From assembly GCA_963277665.1 (NCBI GenBank), contig OY728128.1, positions 1,867,018,988 to 1,867,082,987 of the forward strand: 64,000 nt of DNA. Direction: 5' to 3'. The notes beneath the pieces are model-generated. The model was not told where the DNA came from, did no database searches, and was given only the letters and a program-made list of their open reading frames with translations. Both the position numbers and the translations under genes were made by a program. This DNA comes from Viscum album (Eukaryota > Streptophyta > Magnoliopsida > Santalales > Viscaceae). Of this stretch, positions 34,623-46,400 are shown one piece after another (positions within the stretch are counted from its first letter, which is position 1; each line of letters opens with the position of its first letter).

Positions 34623-34687
34623 GAAATGAAAGTAGCGTTCATGCGTACGTACGACTTACCATCTCCATGAACGGTGCATTTCATTTC
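34623..34687 (+). promoter_or_regulatory. Palindrome-loop hairpin (5' LTR of B)
   Basis: The left arm GAAATGAAAGTAGCGTTCATG pairs with the right arm ending GCATTTCATTTC over about 19 of 21 positions. The 22-base loop starts with CGTACGTACG (34644-34653). Same structure as hairpin 3 of element A. Confidence 0.8.
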
Positions 34688-35030
34688 ATACCTATAAATG
34701 ATTATGTAATATTATAAATACATGTATATTCTGGATATATATGATATATATGATATCCAAATCATGAATATCATTCTGGATATAATGAACTTTAGACCAC
34801 ACGAACAACATGTAATTGTAAGAAGTCCACTTTCGACTTAAGAACCATATGTGGACTAATCAAACATTATTAACTTAAATGATTAAATAATGTTTATAAC
34901 ATAGAAATAAGTGATATAAAAGAAATAATGAACTTGAAAAAGGTTCTTAAGAATGTTTAAATTAAATCAAGTTTATTATTCAGGACGTTAAAGAATGATC
35001 GAGTCAAGTCGGACATGAGGTAAGGGATCC

Positions 35031-35820
35031 TACCCCTCTCTTTCTTTTTTAGTACACTCTTTTATGTCATTCCTTTTAAGTTAATCTTTCTTGTGATTGT
35101 GATGTTCTTTTATATTAATCTTATTTTAATTTTTATGTTCATATGATGAGATACCCTATTCTCTCTCATCAATCCATTTTTGAAGTTTTGAGTGGCACTG
35201 TTAGGCTGCCGAATTTTCGTAAGAGATTTAACCTCTCTCTTTCTTTTTAAGTACTCTCCTTTACGTCACTTATTTTAAGCTCATATTATTTATGTTGGGG
35301 GATGTTCTTTTATATTAATCTTGATGAAAAATTTATGTTAATATGATGAGAGACCCTATTTGATCTCATAAATCCATTTTTGTATGTTATAAGTGGCGTC
35401 GTTAGGCTGCCGAGTTTTCGTGAGGGATTTTTCATCTCACTTTTATTCCCATGAGATTTATGCTGCATTTGCCACAATTTCCTTGGATTAGTGTATGTAC
35501 TACCCATTATTTTACTCATTATGTAATATACTTTCATTTATGAGTATTTACATCAATGTTGTATTGTCCTTCTTTCATGGGGTGTATGTTTCGAAAGATA
35601 CCCATGTCTGTAAGGGAAACTTTCACCCTCCTCTTTTTAAAAGACTTCTTTTGTTATGTATTTTAATTCAAATAACATTATGTTGGTATATGTTCTTATA
35701 TATCATTAGTGATTTTAATTTTATGTCCAAGTGATGAGATACCCTTTTTATCTCTCATCAACTCATTTTCTGAATTTTGTAGTGACACCGTTAGGCTGTC
35801 AAATTTTTGCAAGGGAACTT
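35031..35820 (+). repeat. Tandem array, about 195-bp unit, with paired hairpins (5' LTR of B)
   Basis: Unit starts near 35031, 35229, (35427, diverged) and 35621. Three of the four units carry hairpin a, TGATGAGA...TCTCATCA (35144-35171, about 35344-35369, 35732-35760), followed about 22 bases later by hairpin b with constant loop text CGTTAGGCT or TGTTAGGCT. Stem b is TGGC/GCCG in the first two and TGAC/GTCA in the last (35783-35801), a compensatory change. Confidence 0.75.
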
Positions 35821-36165
35821 CTTAACCGAATTTTGATTCTTTGGGATAAGCTTGTACTCCTTGAATATGTCGTTCTATGAATATGTGTGAATAAACTCTG
35901 ATTTTTTTTACTTAATATCCACTTATATTTGGTGTATTAGTTTGTCACACATAATTATGTAATTGATTTATCCTTAATCCAAGGATACCGTCTTTGTATG
36001 GGACTTCATCTCAATCTCCTTTAATTGAGGCATATTTTGTTTTATACACAACCATCTTTTATACAGTGTATAAACCCCTTTTACTTTTACGTTTATCTGA
36101 AAGGAATCGTTTTTATACAAAGCATTTTACTCAACAACAAAAGGGAACGTTTTTGTCATACGTAT

Positions 36166-36190
36166 GCGGCGAAAACGACTTCTCCGCCGC
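36166..36190 (+). promoter_or_regulatory. GC-rich hairpin in U5 (5' LTR of B)
   Basis: GCGGCG, 13-base loop AAAACGACTTCTC, CGCCGC, directly after the palindrome ATACGTAT. This is strikingly GC-rich for the region. Kept in the 3' LTR at 42602-42626 with a 5-bp stem. Function unknown. Confidence 0.6.
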
Positions 36191-37047
36191 CGTGACCATT
36201 ATTTGAGTTTCGGCTTCCTCTACAAGCCATACCTTTTTTTTAAAAAAAAAATACCATGTTTTAAATTTCTTTTATTTTGGTATTGAAAATGGTTTTCATA
36301 ATGTTTTGATGTCAATGTGTTGTATTGATATCTTGTGATTGAAAGGTGGAAATGTTATGTTTCCTTTATGCAAGTTTTATGTTATACGATTATGTTGATG
36401 TTCTTGGGCATTATTATGAAGACGAGTTGTTCCGTGATAAACTAAGGTTGGGTGAGCCCGATATATCTCTCTAATGCATTGGGTAACGCGAAGGGGTTAA
36501 ACGTTAAGGTTTCTCCGAAGAGATTTAGGGAATATATTGTGATGGGTATTCCAAACGTAACCAAGAGGGTTACTCCCTACGTAAGAATGTTATGAATGCC
36601 TCAAGTTACCTTTATGTCTTATGATTTCTATGATTTATTCATGATTTTATGAGGTATGTTAATGTGCTTATGTTTTATGGGTAAAGTATGTTTTCATTCT
36701 TATGTATACATGTACTCATGATTCCTTTCCATAATTTTATATCCCTTACTGAGCTTTTTATGCTCATCCCAAGTTTTTGAAATGTTTTTCACAGGTCAAG
36801 GGAAGGGTACATGATATGATGATAGTGTCAAGGAAGTGTCAAGAAAGAATCCAAGTTTTATTTTAAATATGTTTATGTTGATGGGAAAAATGAATACTAT
36901 CTTTTATGTAACCACTTTGTTAAAATGGGGAATGTAATGCAAGTTTTATGATCTAATTCTCTAAAACTCTAAACCTGAAAAGATCCTCAATGTGTACTCT
37001 TTTAATAACTCAAGATTAAGTAAGGTTTAAGGTTGGGGCCTTATAGT

Positions 37048-37059
37048 TGGTATCAAAGG
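37048..37059 (+). other. Primer-binding site, initiator tRNA-Met type (element B)
   Basis: TGGTATCAAAGG begins two bases after the LTR end CTTATA; it differs from TGGTATCAGAGC at two positions. Confidence 0.88.
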
Positions 37060-37684
37060 TCAGTTTAGATAAATTTAGAGTTTAGGGTATTCTCTAATCA
37101 TAAGTGACATTACCATAATGGTTAGGATTTTAGAAAGAGTCCTAGTTTTAGATAAAGTGAATGAGTAAGTATATCTTAGTGTTTACCTTCCTCATTAGTA
37201 CGTGATGTTTTTGTTGATATACTCACACTGGCATTTCTGTTCTTAGTGAATCGTTGGATCTAGCAGGCACCAAAGAGACAACAGGTTTGAAGGAAACTGT
37301 TGTGGTTCTCTGATTAAGATACTTGATAAAATGGGGGATTCAATGAGGAAACTCGTGGTGGTTCTAAAACAACTATCAAGGAGTCATGATCAGCCACTTG
37401 AACCTTGGTATGATCTGCAATGAATCATGTACGAGATGACCAATCTATGGGGAAGTTCAGGTAAAAATTATAAAGGTAACCATTAGAGTTTATTTGATCC
37501 TTACTTTTGAGGTAATTATGGGTTATTATATGTTATGATGGAAAATTAAAGGCATGTGCTAAACTTGAGGTTAAAATATGTAATGATTATTTTTGAAGAT
37601 TTTATCTCGTTTTGGGAATGTTTTATGAATTATATAGTTTTGGAAAAAGGACAACATGCAGACCGTGTGACAACCCGTCGCATC
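37060..37684 (+). other. Interior of element B, no recognisable coding content
   Basis: About 620 bp. No zinc knuckle or other gag motif survives, unlike in element A. From about 37620 the text becomes alignable to A at about 3410. Confidence 0.5.
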
Positions 37685-37763
37685 GGACAAAGCTGCAGGA
37701 ATTGAACCCACAACCAAAGTGCGACTGGTATTTATCGCCTACCACTGGACTATGTGGAGTTCC
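37685..37763 (-). other. Antisense tRNA-like sequence (element B)
   Basis: Minus strand, 79 nt, collinear with 3482-3559 of element A: CAGTGGTAGG (D-arm/A-box-like), CAGTCGCAC, GTGGGTTCAATTCC (T-arm/B-box with one change), then GCAGCTTTGTCC. The 5' GGAAC and 3' GTCC ends can partly pair as an acceptor stem, better when both copies are considered together. The T-stem has two mismatches here. Confidence 0.5.
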
Positions 37764-38681
37764 TGTTAGTTTGACTAATTATTTTTAGTTAGATGATTTT
37801 AGGACTCAAGAGTAAGTTTATTTGGGGTTCTCTATGGAAATTATTGACCTATAATCGAGGATATGTGATTAGGTTAATTACTTTTCAATATGATAATTTA
37901 AGAACAACTGATGTTATTTGGAGATAAAAGTTAATTTCTACCTTGGAAGACTATGTGACAAAATCCTTCAAATATTTGGGTTTCAATCATAGTTTGGTTT
38001 ACTTTGAATAATTTTATCAAAAAATTGTTTATCGAATGGTATTCATTGAACATTGGGTTTTGTTGGACAAATTTTGGAGATTAAGAATAGATTTTCTTTT
38101 TATAAAGGGTTACCCTTTTATGGATTATCTTATCTTGTACTAACCATTTTGGTTTTGGTTTTGGTTAATGTCTAAAGACATGGGAATTGTATAGTTCTCT
38201 TTTGCGGATAAGGTGATTCTCTAGAAGTTGATTATAGTGAACACGTCTTCCTAAATACTCATCTTTTGGAGAAAATATGAGTTTGTGTAAGAAATCTAAT
38301 AAAAGTTGAAAGTCAACATGATAAGTAATTATGATTCATTATGAATAAATTCATCAATAAAAAAACAAAAAAAATGTTGTCTATTAACTTTTCCTTCTGG
38401 GGAATTGAATACCGTTTAACCCATCACAAGTTTTTGATTTTCTTGTGGTTAAGTTTCTCCTAGACATGTTTTCTATCACTCTCCATCAGAACATGACCCT
38501 TCATTTTTTTCCTCCATGTCCATATTTTTATACATGGAATCTTAGTATGGGTTAACTCGGGTGACCTCTGTACTTATCTTTCTTTATTTTAAAGTGATTG
38601 TTTTACGGACTCTTGTTCCGATGTGGGATTTTCAATTAAGTTTCCAAGCCCAATTTTAAAATTGCGAGGACGCAATTCCCC
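37764..38681 (+). other. 3' interior of element B
   Basis: No coding motif. 38,480-38,690 aligns with 4,000-4,235 of element A (shared CTCCATCAGAACATGA and, before the purine tract, a GCGAGGACGCAATT block, the counterpart of CGAGGGCGAAATT in A). Confidence 0.6.
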
Positions 38682-38692
38682 AAAGGGGGGAA
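38682..38692 (+). other. Polypurine tract of element B
   Basis: AAAGGGGGGAA three bases before the 3' LTR start TGTAACACCC at 38696. Confidence 0.88.
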
Positions 38693-40326
38693 TGATGTAA
38701 CACCCCAGGTAAATAAAGAATATGAAATTTTTATATTTATCCATATATGTGAATAAAATTTCAATATTAATTTAAAGGGAACGCTATGCTCGATGGCTTA
38801 CCCAATACAGAACAACAAGTTCCTTTGAAATCGTACGTTTCACTCTAATAATAAAATAATATTGTCTTAAATGGTAGTTAACGCCTAGCCATTATAATGG
38901 AGGGAATGAACGGAACTAACTACAAAATGATTATATATGTTTGTCAAATATTTTTACTTGTTACAATAAATGTTAGAGGATTAAAAATGTTAATGAATCC
39001 AATTTTTAAGCATAAACATTCTAATATTCTTTAAAAGGTCGATTAACCGGCTGTTGATGGCGAACCTCTTTTAAATCCACTTTTTGACAATTTTATGTTT
39101 TATATTTGACAAAATAAAATTATTCTTTAGAATCGGGACATCAAAATTTAGATTGTATAAATTTTTGGTATTTTTCCGATAAAGTTCATTTTTTTAATGA
39201 ACAGTGAAAAATGTTTTATTTTAATTCAAAACCTCTTTTTAATCTAATTTATTTATATGATTAGATTATCTTTTGAATTTCTTTTAATGTTCAATTAGAA
39301 TATATTTTTACCATTTAATCCAATAGTGGTCTTTGGAATTAATTTCATCTTGAAATTGGACTAAAACTAGAGTCAATCTTTTGATACTTATTGTTTCTTA
39401 AAAACACGCTATTTGTTTTGACAGTGGGAATTAATTATTAAATTAATTAATGAAACTTATATGTTTTGAATTTTGTAAAATAGAATTCATTTTTGAATTC
39501 GTAATATCAAATATAGCTTAGGGTGAATCTTTGGTATTTTTCTGAAAAACATCAATTTTTGATGAATAGTGAAACCACTATGTGGTAGTTAAAGAAACTG
39601 ATTTTTCGTTTAAATGAAACATTGCCAAATCTGTGATTTGAATTTCAAAAATCTGACATACATGGTTGTCATTAGTAAGTAAAATGTTGTTCAATGGGAT
39701 TAAAATAATTTTTTGGTGATTAGTAACTTTTAAGTTTTTAATCGCGATTAGAGGTAATTAGTGTAGTTTAAGGTAAAAATAATGTTTTAATAATATGAGA
39801 TGAGCTTGACACATGTCCTACCCTTATTTTATGTGTCATGGCCGACCAAGATAATCCATGGGTCAACTTGGGGACCCCATGGAGCCACTATGGTCGGGAA
39901 ATGACATAAATAACTTTTTATTTAATGTAAAAGTAAAAATGACACAAACATGAGATGTTTTACTAAAACAATTTTTACATGGGGTTATACAAGTCATATT
40001 TTTTTACTATAAATAGTAATTGGAAATCTAAAAATATTTTCTACATCATGATAGTTTTTTTATAATTTTTAGACATTAAATAAATAAAATTATTTATGAC
40101 ATCATAATGATGCAGCGATTACCTCATTAATAAAGAATTTAAATAAAATGAAAAGATAATGTAAAATCTATGACCTACACATGTCCAAAATATATTGGAT
40201 TGGTGGATTTCGAAACCTTATCAACTTATCCTTGAATTATATCAATGCGGGTCCTTTTAAATCCGAAACTCATTTTCAAATAAAGTAAAATTTCTTTACT
40301 TTCCAAGAGTGCCCCTCCTCTCCTCT

Positions 40327-40333
40327 TATAAAA
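40327..40333 (+). promoter_or_regulatory. LTR TATA box (3' LTR of B)
   Basis: TATAAAA in CTCCTCTTATAAAAGG, collinear with 33891. In this copy it would drive read-through into the flank at 43491. Confidence 0.78.
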
Positions 40334-41057
40334 GGTCCCCACCTCTACCTCTTTACCCACACTTACAAAGACATTGTCTCGGCCAAAATCTGCCCATGTT
40401 GTCTCTACACATCCCTCTATAACTCTTAGAACCCTCACTTTGGGCAGAAGTCTTCCCAAGGAAGCCTTTGAGCTCAAACCAAAGGGATTTACTCGATTTT
40501 AAGGTAATGTCTTCACTTGAGTCCTTTTGTATTATTTTGCTTCTCCAACCCCCTAAACACTTTTTATTCATTTTTTCGTAACAACTCCAGTATCTTCAAT
40601 ATACTAGGTTGTTTTTATAAGATTAATTCGAGCTACACTTACACACACATAAATCTAATGGTTAAAGAACACACTGTTTCTGTGGATGTTGAATTTCTGC
40701 CTCACGAAACGTTGATTGTTCAATACTCATATAACACATTCAAAGGTGGCCATTAAAATGTCACTATATTTATATATGATATATAATATGTTTATGTTTT
40801 ACTTAATCTTCTTTATTTTTCTTTTGTGGCATACCTTTATGGTTTCCATTGTGGGTAAACATGATAATTTCATTTTAGGAAGTGCGGACTACCACCCCCT
40901 CAAAGTGATTCGATTCGTTAATGCCATATATGGGATGTATAAAGGATGTAATTAAAGTTATTATATATGATGTATGTTATATATAAATTATGAATATAAT
41001 TATAGAATTAAAATATACATACCTCTCATTTAGTTTTAATTCCATTAATATGACACA

Positions 41058-41121
41058 GAAATGAAAGTAGCGTTCATGCATACGTACGGCTTACCGTCTC
41101 CATGAACGGTGCATTTCATTT
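41058..41121 (+). promoter_or_regulatory. Palindrome-loop hairpin (3' LTR of B)
   Basis: Arms as in 34623-34687. The loop reads CATACGTACGG: one base of the palindrome has changed, leaving TACGTA. The inner ACGG/CCGT mini-stem is intact here. Confidence 0.75.
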
Positions 41122-41469
41122 ATTACCTCTAAATGATTATGTAATATTATAAATACATGTATATTCTGGATATATATGATATATATTAAATCAAAATCAT
41201 GAATATCATTCTGGATATAATGAACCTTTGACCACACAAACAACATGTCATTGTAAGAAGTCCACTTTCGACTTAAGAACCAAATATTGACAAAACAGAC
41301 ATTATTAACTTAAATGATTACATAATGTTTATAACATAGAAATAAGTGATATAAAAAGAATAATGAACTTGAAAAAGGTTCTTAAGAATGTATAAATTAA
41401 CTCATGTTTATTATTCAGGACGTTAAAGAATGTTCGAGTCAAGTCGGACCCAAGGTAAGGGATCCTTCC

Positions 41470-42260
41470 CCTCCATTTCTTTATAAGTACACTCTTTTAT
41501 TTCATTCCTTTTAATCTCATATTTCTTGTGATTTGGATGTTATTTTATATTACTCTTACTGTAATTTTTATGTTCATATGATGAGAGACCATATTCTCTT
41601 TCATCAATCCATTTTGGAAGTTTTGAGTGGCGCCGTTAGGCTGCCGAATTTTCGTAAGAGATATAACCTCTCTCTTTCTTTTTAAGTACTCTCCTTTATG
41701 TCACTTCATTTAAGCTCCTCTATGTTATGTTGGGGGATGTTCTTTTATATTACGTTTTATGAAAACATTATTTCAATATGATGACAGAACCTATTTGATC
41801 TCATCAATCCATTTTTGTTTGTTTTAAGTGGCGTTGTTAGGCTGCCGAGTTTTCTTGAGGGATTTTTCATCTCACATTTAGTCCCGTGAGATTTATGCTA
41901 CATTTGCCACAATTTTATTTGAGTGGTGTATGTACTGCCCATTATTTTACTCATTGAGTAATATACATTCATTTATGAGTATTTACATCAATGTTGTATT
42001 GTCTTTCTTTCACGGGGTGTATGTTTCGAAAGATACCCATTTCGGTAAGGGAACCTTTCAACCTCCTCTTTCTAAAAGACTTATTTTTTTATGTCTTTTA
42101 ATTCACATAAAATTATGTTGGGATATGTTATTCTATATCCTTAGTGATTTAAATTTTATGTCCAAGTGAAGAGATACCCTTTTTATCTCTCATCAACTCA
42201 TTTTCTGAATTTTCTAGTGACGCCGTTAGGCTGTCAAATTTTTGCAAGGAAACTTTTTAA
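41470..42260 (+). repeat. Tandem array with paired hairpins (3' LTR of B)
   Basis: Collinear with 35031-35820. Hairpin b stems are again TGGC/GCCG in the first two units (about 41,630 and 41,830) and TGAC/GTCA in the last (about 42,220), so the covariation predates the divergence of the two LTRs or was copied with them. Confidence 0.72.
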
Positions 42261-43485
42261 CCCAATTTTGATTCTTTGGTATAAGCTTATAATCCTTGAA
42301 TATGTCGTTCTATGAATATGTGTGAATAAACTCTGATTTTTTTACAATTAATATCCACTTATATTTGGTGAATTAGTTTGTCACACATAATTATGTAATT
42401 GATTTATCCTTAATCCAGGGATACCGACTTTTAATGGGACTTCATCTCAATCTCCTTTAATTGAGGAATATTTTGTTTTATAGACAACCTTCTTTTATAC
42501 GGTGTATAAACCCCTTTTAATTTTATGTTTATCCGAAAGGAATCTTTTTTATACAAAGCGTTTTACTAAAAGATAAAAGGGAATGTTTTTGTCGTACGTT
42601 TGCGGCAACAACGACTTCTCCGCCGCCATGACCATTATTTGAGTTTCGTCTTCCTCTACAAGCCATACCATTTTTTTGAAGAAAAATAAATACCATGTTT
42701 TACATTTATTTTATTTTGGTATTGAAAATGTTTTTCATAATCTTTTGATATCAATGTGTTGTATTGATATCTTGTGATCGAAAGGTGGAAATGTTATGTT
42801 TTATTTTATGCATGTTTTATGTTATACGATAATGTTGAGGTTCTTGGGCATTATTATGAATATGGGGGGTTCCGTGATAAACTAAGGGCGGGTGAGCCCG
42901 ATATAGCTCTCCAATGCATTGGGTAACGCGAAGGGGTTAAATGTAAAGGTTTCTCCGAAGAGATTTAGGGAATATATTTTGATGGGTATTCCAAACGTAA
43001 CCAAGAGGGTTACTCCCTACGTAAGAATGTTATGAATGCCTCACGTTACCTGTATGTCTTATGATTTCTATGATTTATTCATGATTTTATGAGGTATGTT
43101 AAAGTACTTATGTTTTATGGGTAAATTATGATTTCATTCTTATGTATACATGTACTCATGATTCCTTTCCATATTTTTTTATCCCTTACTGAGCTTTTTA
43201 TGCTCATCCCAACTTTTTGAAATGTTTTTCACAGGTCAAGGGAAGGGTACATGATATGATGATAGTGTCAAGGAAGGGTCAAGAAAGAATCCATGTTTTA
43301 TTTTAAATATGTTTCCGTTTATGGGAAAAATTAATACTATATTTTATGTAACCACTTTGTTTAAATGTGGAATGTAATGCAAGTTTTATTATCTAATTAT
43401 CTAAAACTCTAAACCTAAAAAGATCCTCAATGTGTAATCATGTAGTAACTCAAGATTAAGTAAGTTTTAAGGCTGGGGCCTTATA

Positions 43486-43490
43486 AGTAC
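43486..43490 (+). repeat. Right target-site duplication of element B (AGTAC)
   Basis: Perfect match to 32255-32259. Confidence 0.95.
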
Positions 43491-46400
43491 TAAAGAAGGA
43501 ATCATTCGAACACCATGCTTAAACATTCTAAAACCACCAAGAATGTAAACTACAATTTAAATGATTAGTGGTGAGATAACATTGAAAATAGAAAGTTCCA
43601 AAACTACCATAAGTTGAAAATTTATATGAATTTGACCATTTTAGTGTGAAATAGTTATTCATAAAATACTTCCATGGATGAGAAGTTATAGTCAATTGGT
43701 ACATCCATCCCTGAGGAGCTACCGTTGATGTCCTAGTATCTACTATTTTAGTCAGCCCAATCACAAAATCGATTGATAGTTGAAGTATGTAACATATATA
43801 CTTTTGAACATCTGACAATGTGGAATAGAGAATACGTTAGGGAAGTATAGAAGTTCATGCATCATGGAAATCAAGTGAATGAGCCTCCATTTATGTTCAC
43901 ACTTATTCAAACTCTTCACTGAACAGATTTATATTTTTAGTCATAATGAAGTATGAAGTTGTAATGGAACATCTATAGAGTGATTCTTCTGGGTTTATAG
44001 TGTATTAATAATAACTATGGAAAACTAGAAAAAAAATACATTTATCATGAGATAGAAGATAATGATCGATTTTGAATAAGATTATAATGTGATCAATTCA
44101 ATATCTTAGATTTGATTTTATTGAATAAAAATTATTCTGCAAACCTTTTTAATAATGAAGGATAAGTGATCATATTATTGTGATTTCCTCATCAGACCTT
44201 CTTGAAGTTGAGATGTGATTTACTAAACAGGAACTCTTACTTTATTATCGATTAGAAAACAAGGTTGGTACCCCGAACATTTGCACAGCATGCCACCATG
44301 AGCTGTGTCGCACATATCTGATCCCACTAACACCCTACAAAGACATTGAATATCCAATTATGTACTCATGTGGTCCTATATATATCCCACTTTCATTGTT
44401 AGATGGTTCATATGGGATGCTCTACCACGAAGTTGACCACTGGTGCCCTTTTTTGTTCAAGGCTTGGCCAATGTGACTATCATTGGTTGGATATTTTTTA
44501 AGTAAATCATAAACTAAAATACATTAAAAACCCAAATTAATAAGATATGTACTTAAATTATTTGATGACATTATTAAAATACAAAAAATGAAAATAAAAT
44601 TTTATTCAATAACCATTAAACATTCACATATTTAAACAAAAATAATTTCATTTTCATCATTTTAAATTTAAGATATGTGAAGAATTGTTAAGATTAAAAA
44701 ATAATTAAAAAACTAATACATAGAGTGAAACTCTAGAACCGACCACATATGTTTTATTAAACCCGCTATGTTTATACTAGAGTCTTGAATTTTATAGGTG
44801 CAATTGATGTGACATAGTGATCAATCCCAATGTCAATGAGTAATCAAGCATATGAGTACTTATCCTAATAGTTCTTTATCACATTGTGATATGTTTTATA
44901 TCTTATATTCCATATATTTTTAACGATTTTGTTATTTTTTTATTGTTGACTCATTTTTGTCTTTCAGCAATTTAATTTCTTTTGAATTTAAGTTTTTCAT
45001 AAAAATTATGTTTCTAAACCACCATTTTCAAATAAATATTTCCATATAACAGTTAAATCTAATAATTCTTATATGATACTTACAATATTAAAATTCAACA
45101 TAGAGAAATTTTATTTGTGTTTATTCTTTTCAAAAATCATGTGATACCCATGTATAATATTTCATCCAATAAAAATTAAATATTTTCATTTTCATATAAT
45201 GATTGAAATTGTATCATATATTATGAAATTTATTTCAAAATAATTTATAATGTATTTTTGTGAAGAATTATAGAATATATTTAAAAGGAATTTCTTATTT
45301 ATTTATATCTTTGTATCAAATAACCTAATTGGATAACTTTATATTAAATATATGAAATTATATGTGAGGAGTTATATACTATATTGAAATTTTAAATATG
45401 GAGGTAATTTATTTTCTTGATTTTTCTGTTTGTGTTATATATAATAGCACATAAGTATACTGATTATAAATAGATTAATGGAAACCAGGTTGTATATAAT
45501 GATTTAAATTGTAACTATTTTCCTTTTTTAAGTAGTACTAATAAATAAATAAAATTTATTTTTATTTAAAATTTTATTTCAATTACATGATTAGTATGGA
45601 TAAAGTAAAAATATTATAGATAATTTGACAATATGCTCTCATTTATATCTTCTAGTGCATGTTTCTTTGTATGGTTTATATATTTTGATGTATATTTTTT
45701 TGACATATGAAAATGAATTAATTTAATGTTTTTAATAACTTTTATAACATTTATTGATACATGATGTTGTAAAAAATTGTTTTAGTGTAACCGAATATCT
45801 TAATGATTTGAAAATATATTTATTTTCTACTAAAACGGGTATTTTTTATTTTTTTTCTACCATAGTAGGCTAGTATGATCCATTATAGAGAATCATATAC
45901 AATAGTAATTTTAAGAACAAGATTCTAGTACTGATAAAGGTAACCAATTATATGTTCTTCCGTAGAATGTGAAAAAGGGTTGGACATTTCATAGTGCACA
46001 TAATTTCAACACGTTGAAATAAATAAGAAACATAGTTTATTAGTGCTGATAAAATTCAATACCATATTAATAATCATAGAAAAAATTATTAAAAATATAA
46101 AATTCATCACCATAGGAAAGAAAAACAACAACTTATTATTGAGAAACTCAATAAATCTGAGTAAAATATAAATTTTCCTAAATAAAAAATTCAAAAATAT
46201 TTTTTTAAATACATGATCATGATTAAGATAAAATATTTATAGAAACTTCTAAGACTAAATGACATAAGAAATAATTGGAGATCATTTTGGATGACATATA
46301 TTCCTTATTTATGGAATTCGATATTCTTAATGGTGTTTCATAATAAAAATTTATAAATAAATTTTTTGATAGAATATATTTTTAAAAATATAATGATTTA

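Larger units (their letters stand above)
32260..37045 (+). repeat. 5' LTR of element B
   Basis: Starts TGTAACACCCCAGG and ends GGGGCCTTATA. U3 (32260-33890) is AT-rich. From the TATA box at 33891 the transcribed part holds a C-rich leader, the palindrome-loop hairpin (34623), an array of about 195-bp repeats (35031-35820) and a GC-rich hairpin (36166). Short open frames here are repeated in the 3' LTR but have no protein-like features. Confidence 0.95.
32260..43485 (+). mobile_element. Non-autonomous LTR retrotransposon B (Tekay-like ends), complete with TSD
   Basis: 11,226 bp: 5' LTR 32260-37045 (4786 bp), interior 37046-38695 (1650 bp), 3' LTR 38696-43485 (4790 bp). Primer site at 37048, purine tract at 38682. 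The interior has no recognisable gag or pol domain; its only marked features are the tRNA-like block and a conserved 3' end shared with element A. In the first 185 bases of the two LTRs I count roughly 20 mismatches by eye, so the insertion is not recent. LTR layout (U3, TATAAAA, palindrome-loop hairpin, repeats) parallels element A, so the two are sister families. Movement needs proteins from an autonomous relative (inference). Confidence 0.95.
38696..43485 (+). repeat. 3' LTR of element B
   Basis: 4790 bp, collinear with 32260-37045, ends GGGGCCTTATA before the target duplication AGTAC. Carries the same ordered features: TATA 40327, hairpin 41058, repeats about 41470-42260, GC hairpin 42602. 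Confidence 0.95.

Noticed and set aside
35495..35734. 79-codon frames at 35495-35734 and 41930-42169, similar to each other, as a conserved small protein
   Set aside because: Their similarity only reflects the duplicated LTR; composition is Phe/Leu/Tyr/Ile-rich chance translation and the frames cross the RNA repeat array.
43528..43818. Minus-strand frame with IDFVIGLTKIVDTRTST as Ty3 integrase
   Set aside because: Only about ten residues resemble MDFVVGLPRT; the rest does not follow the integrase pattern and no neighbouring motif supports it.
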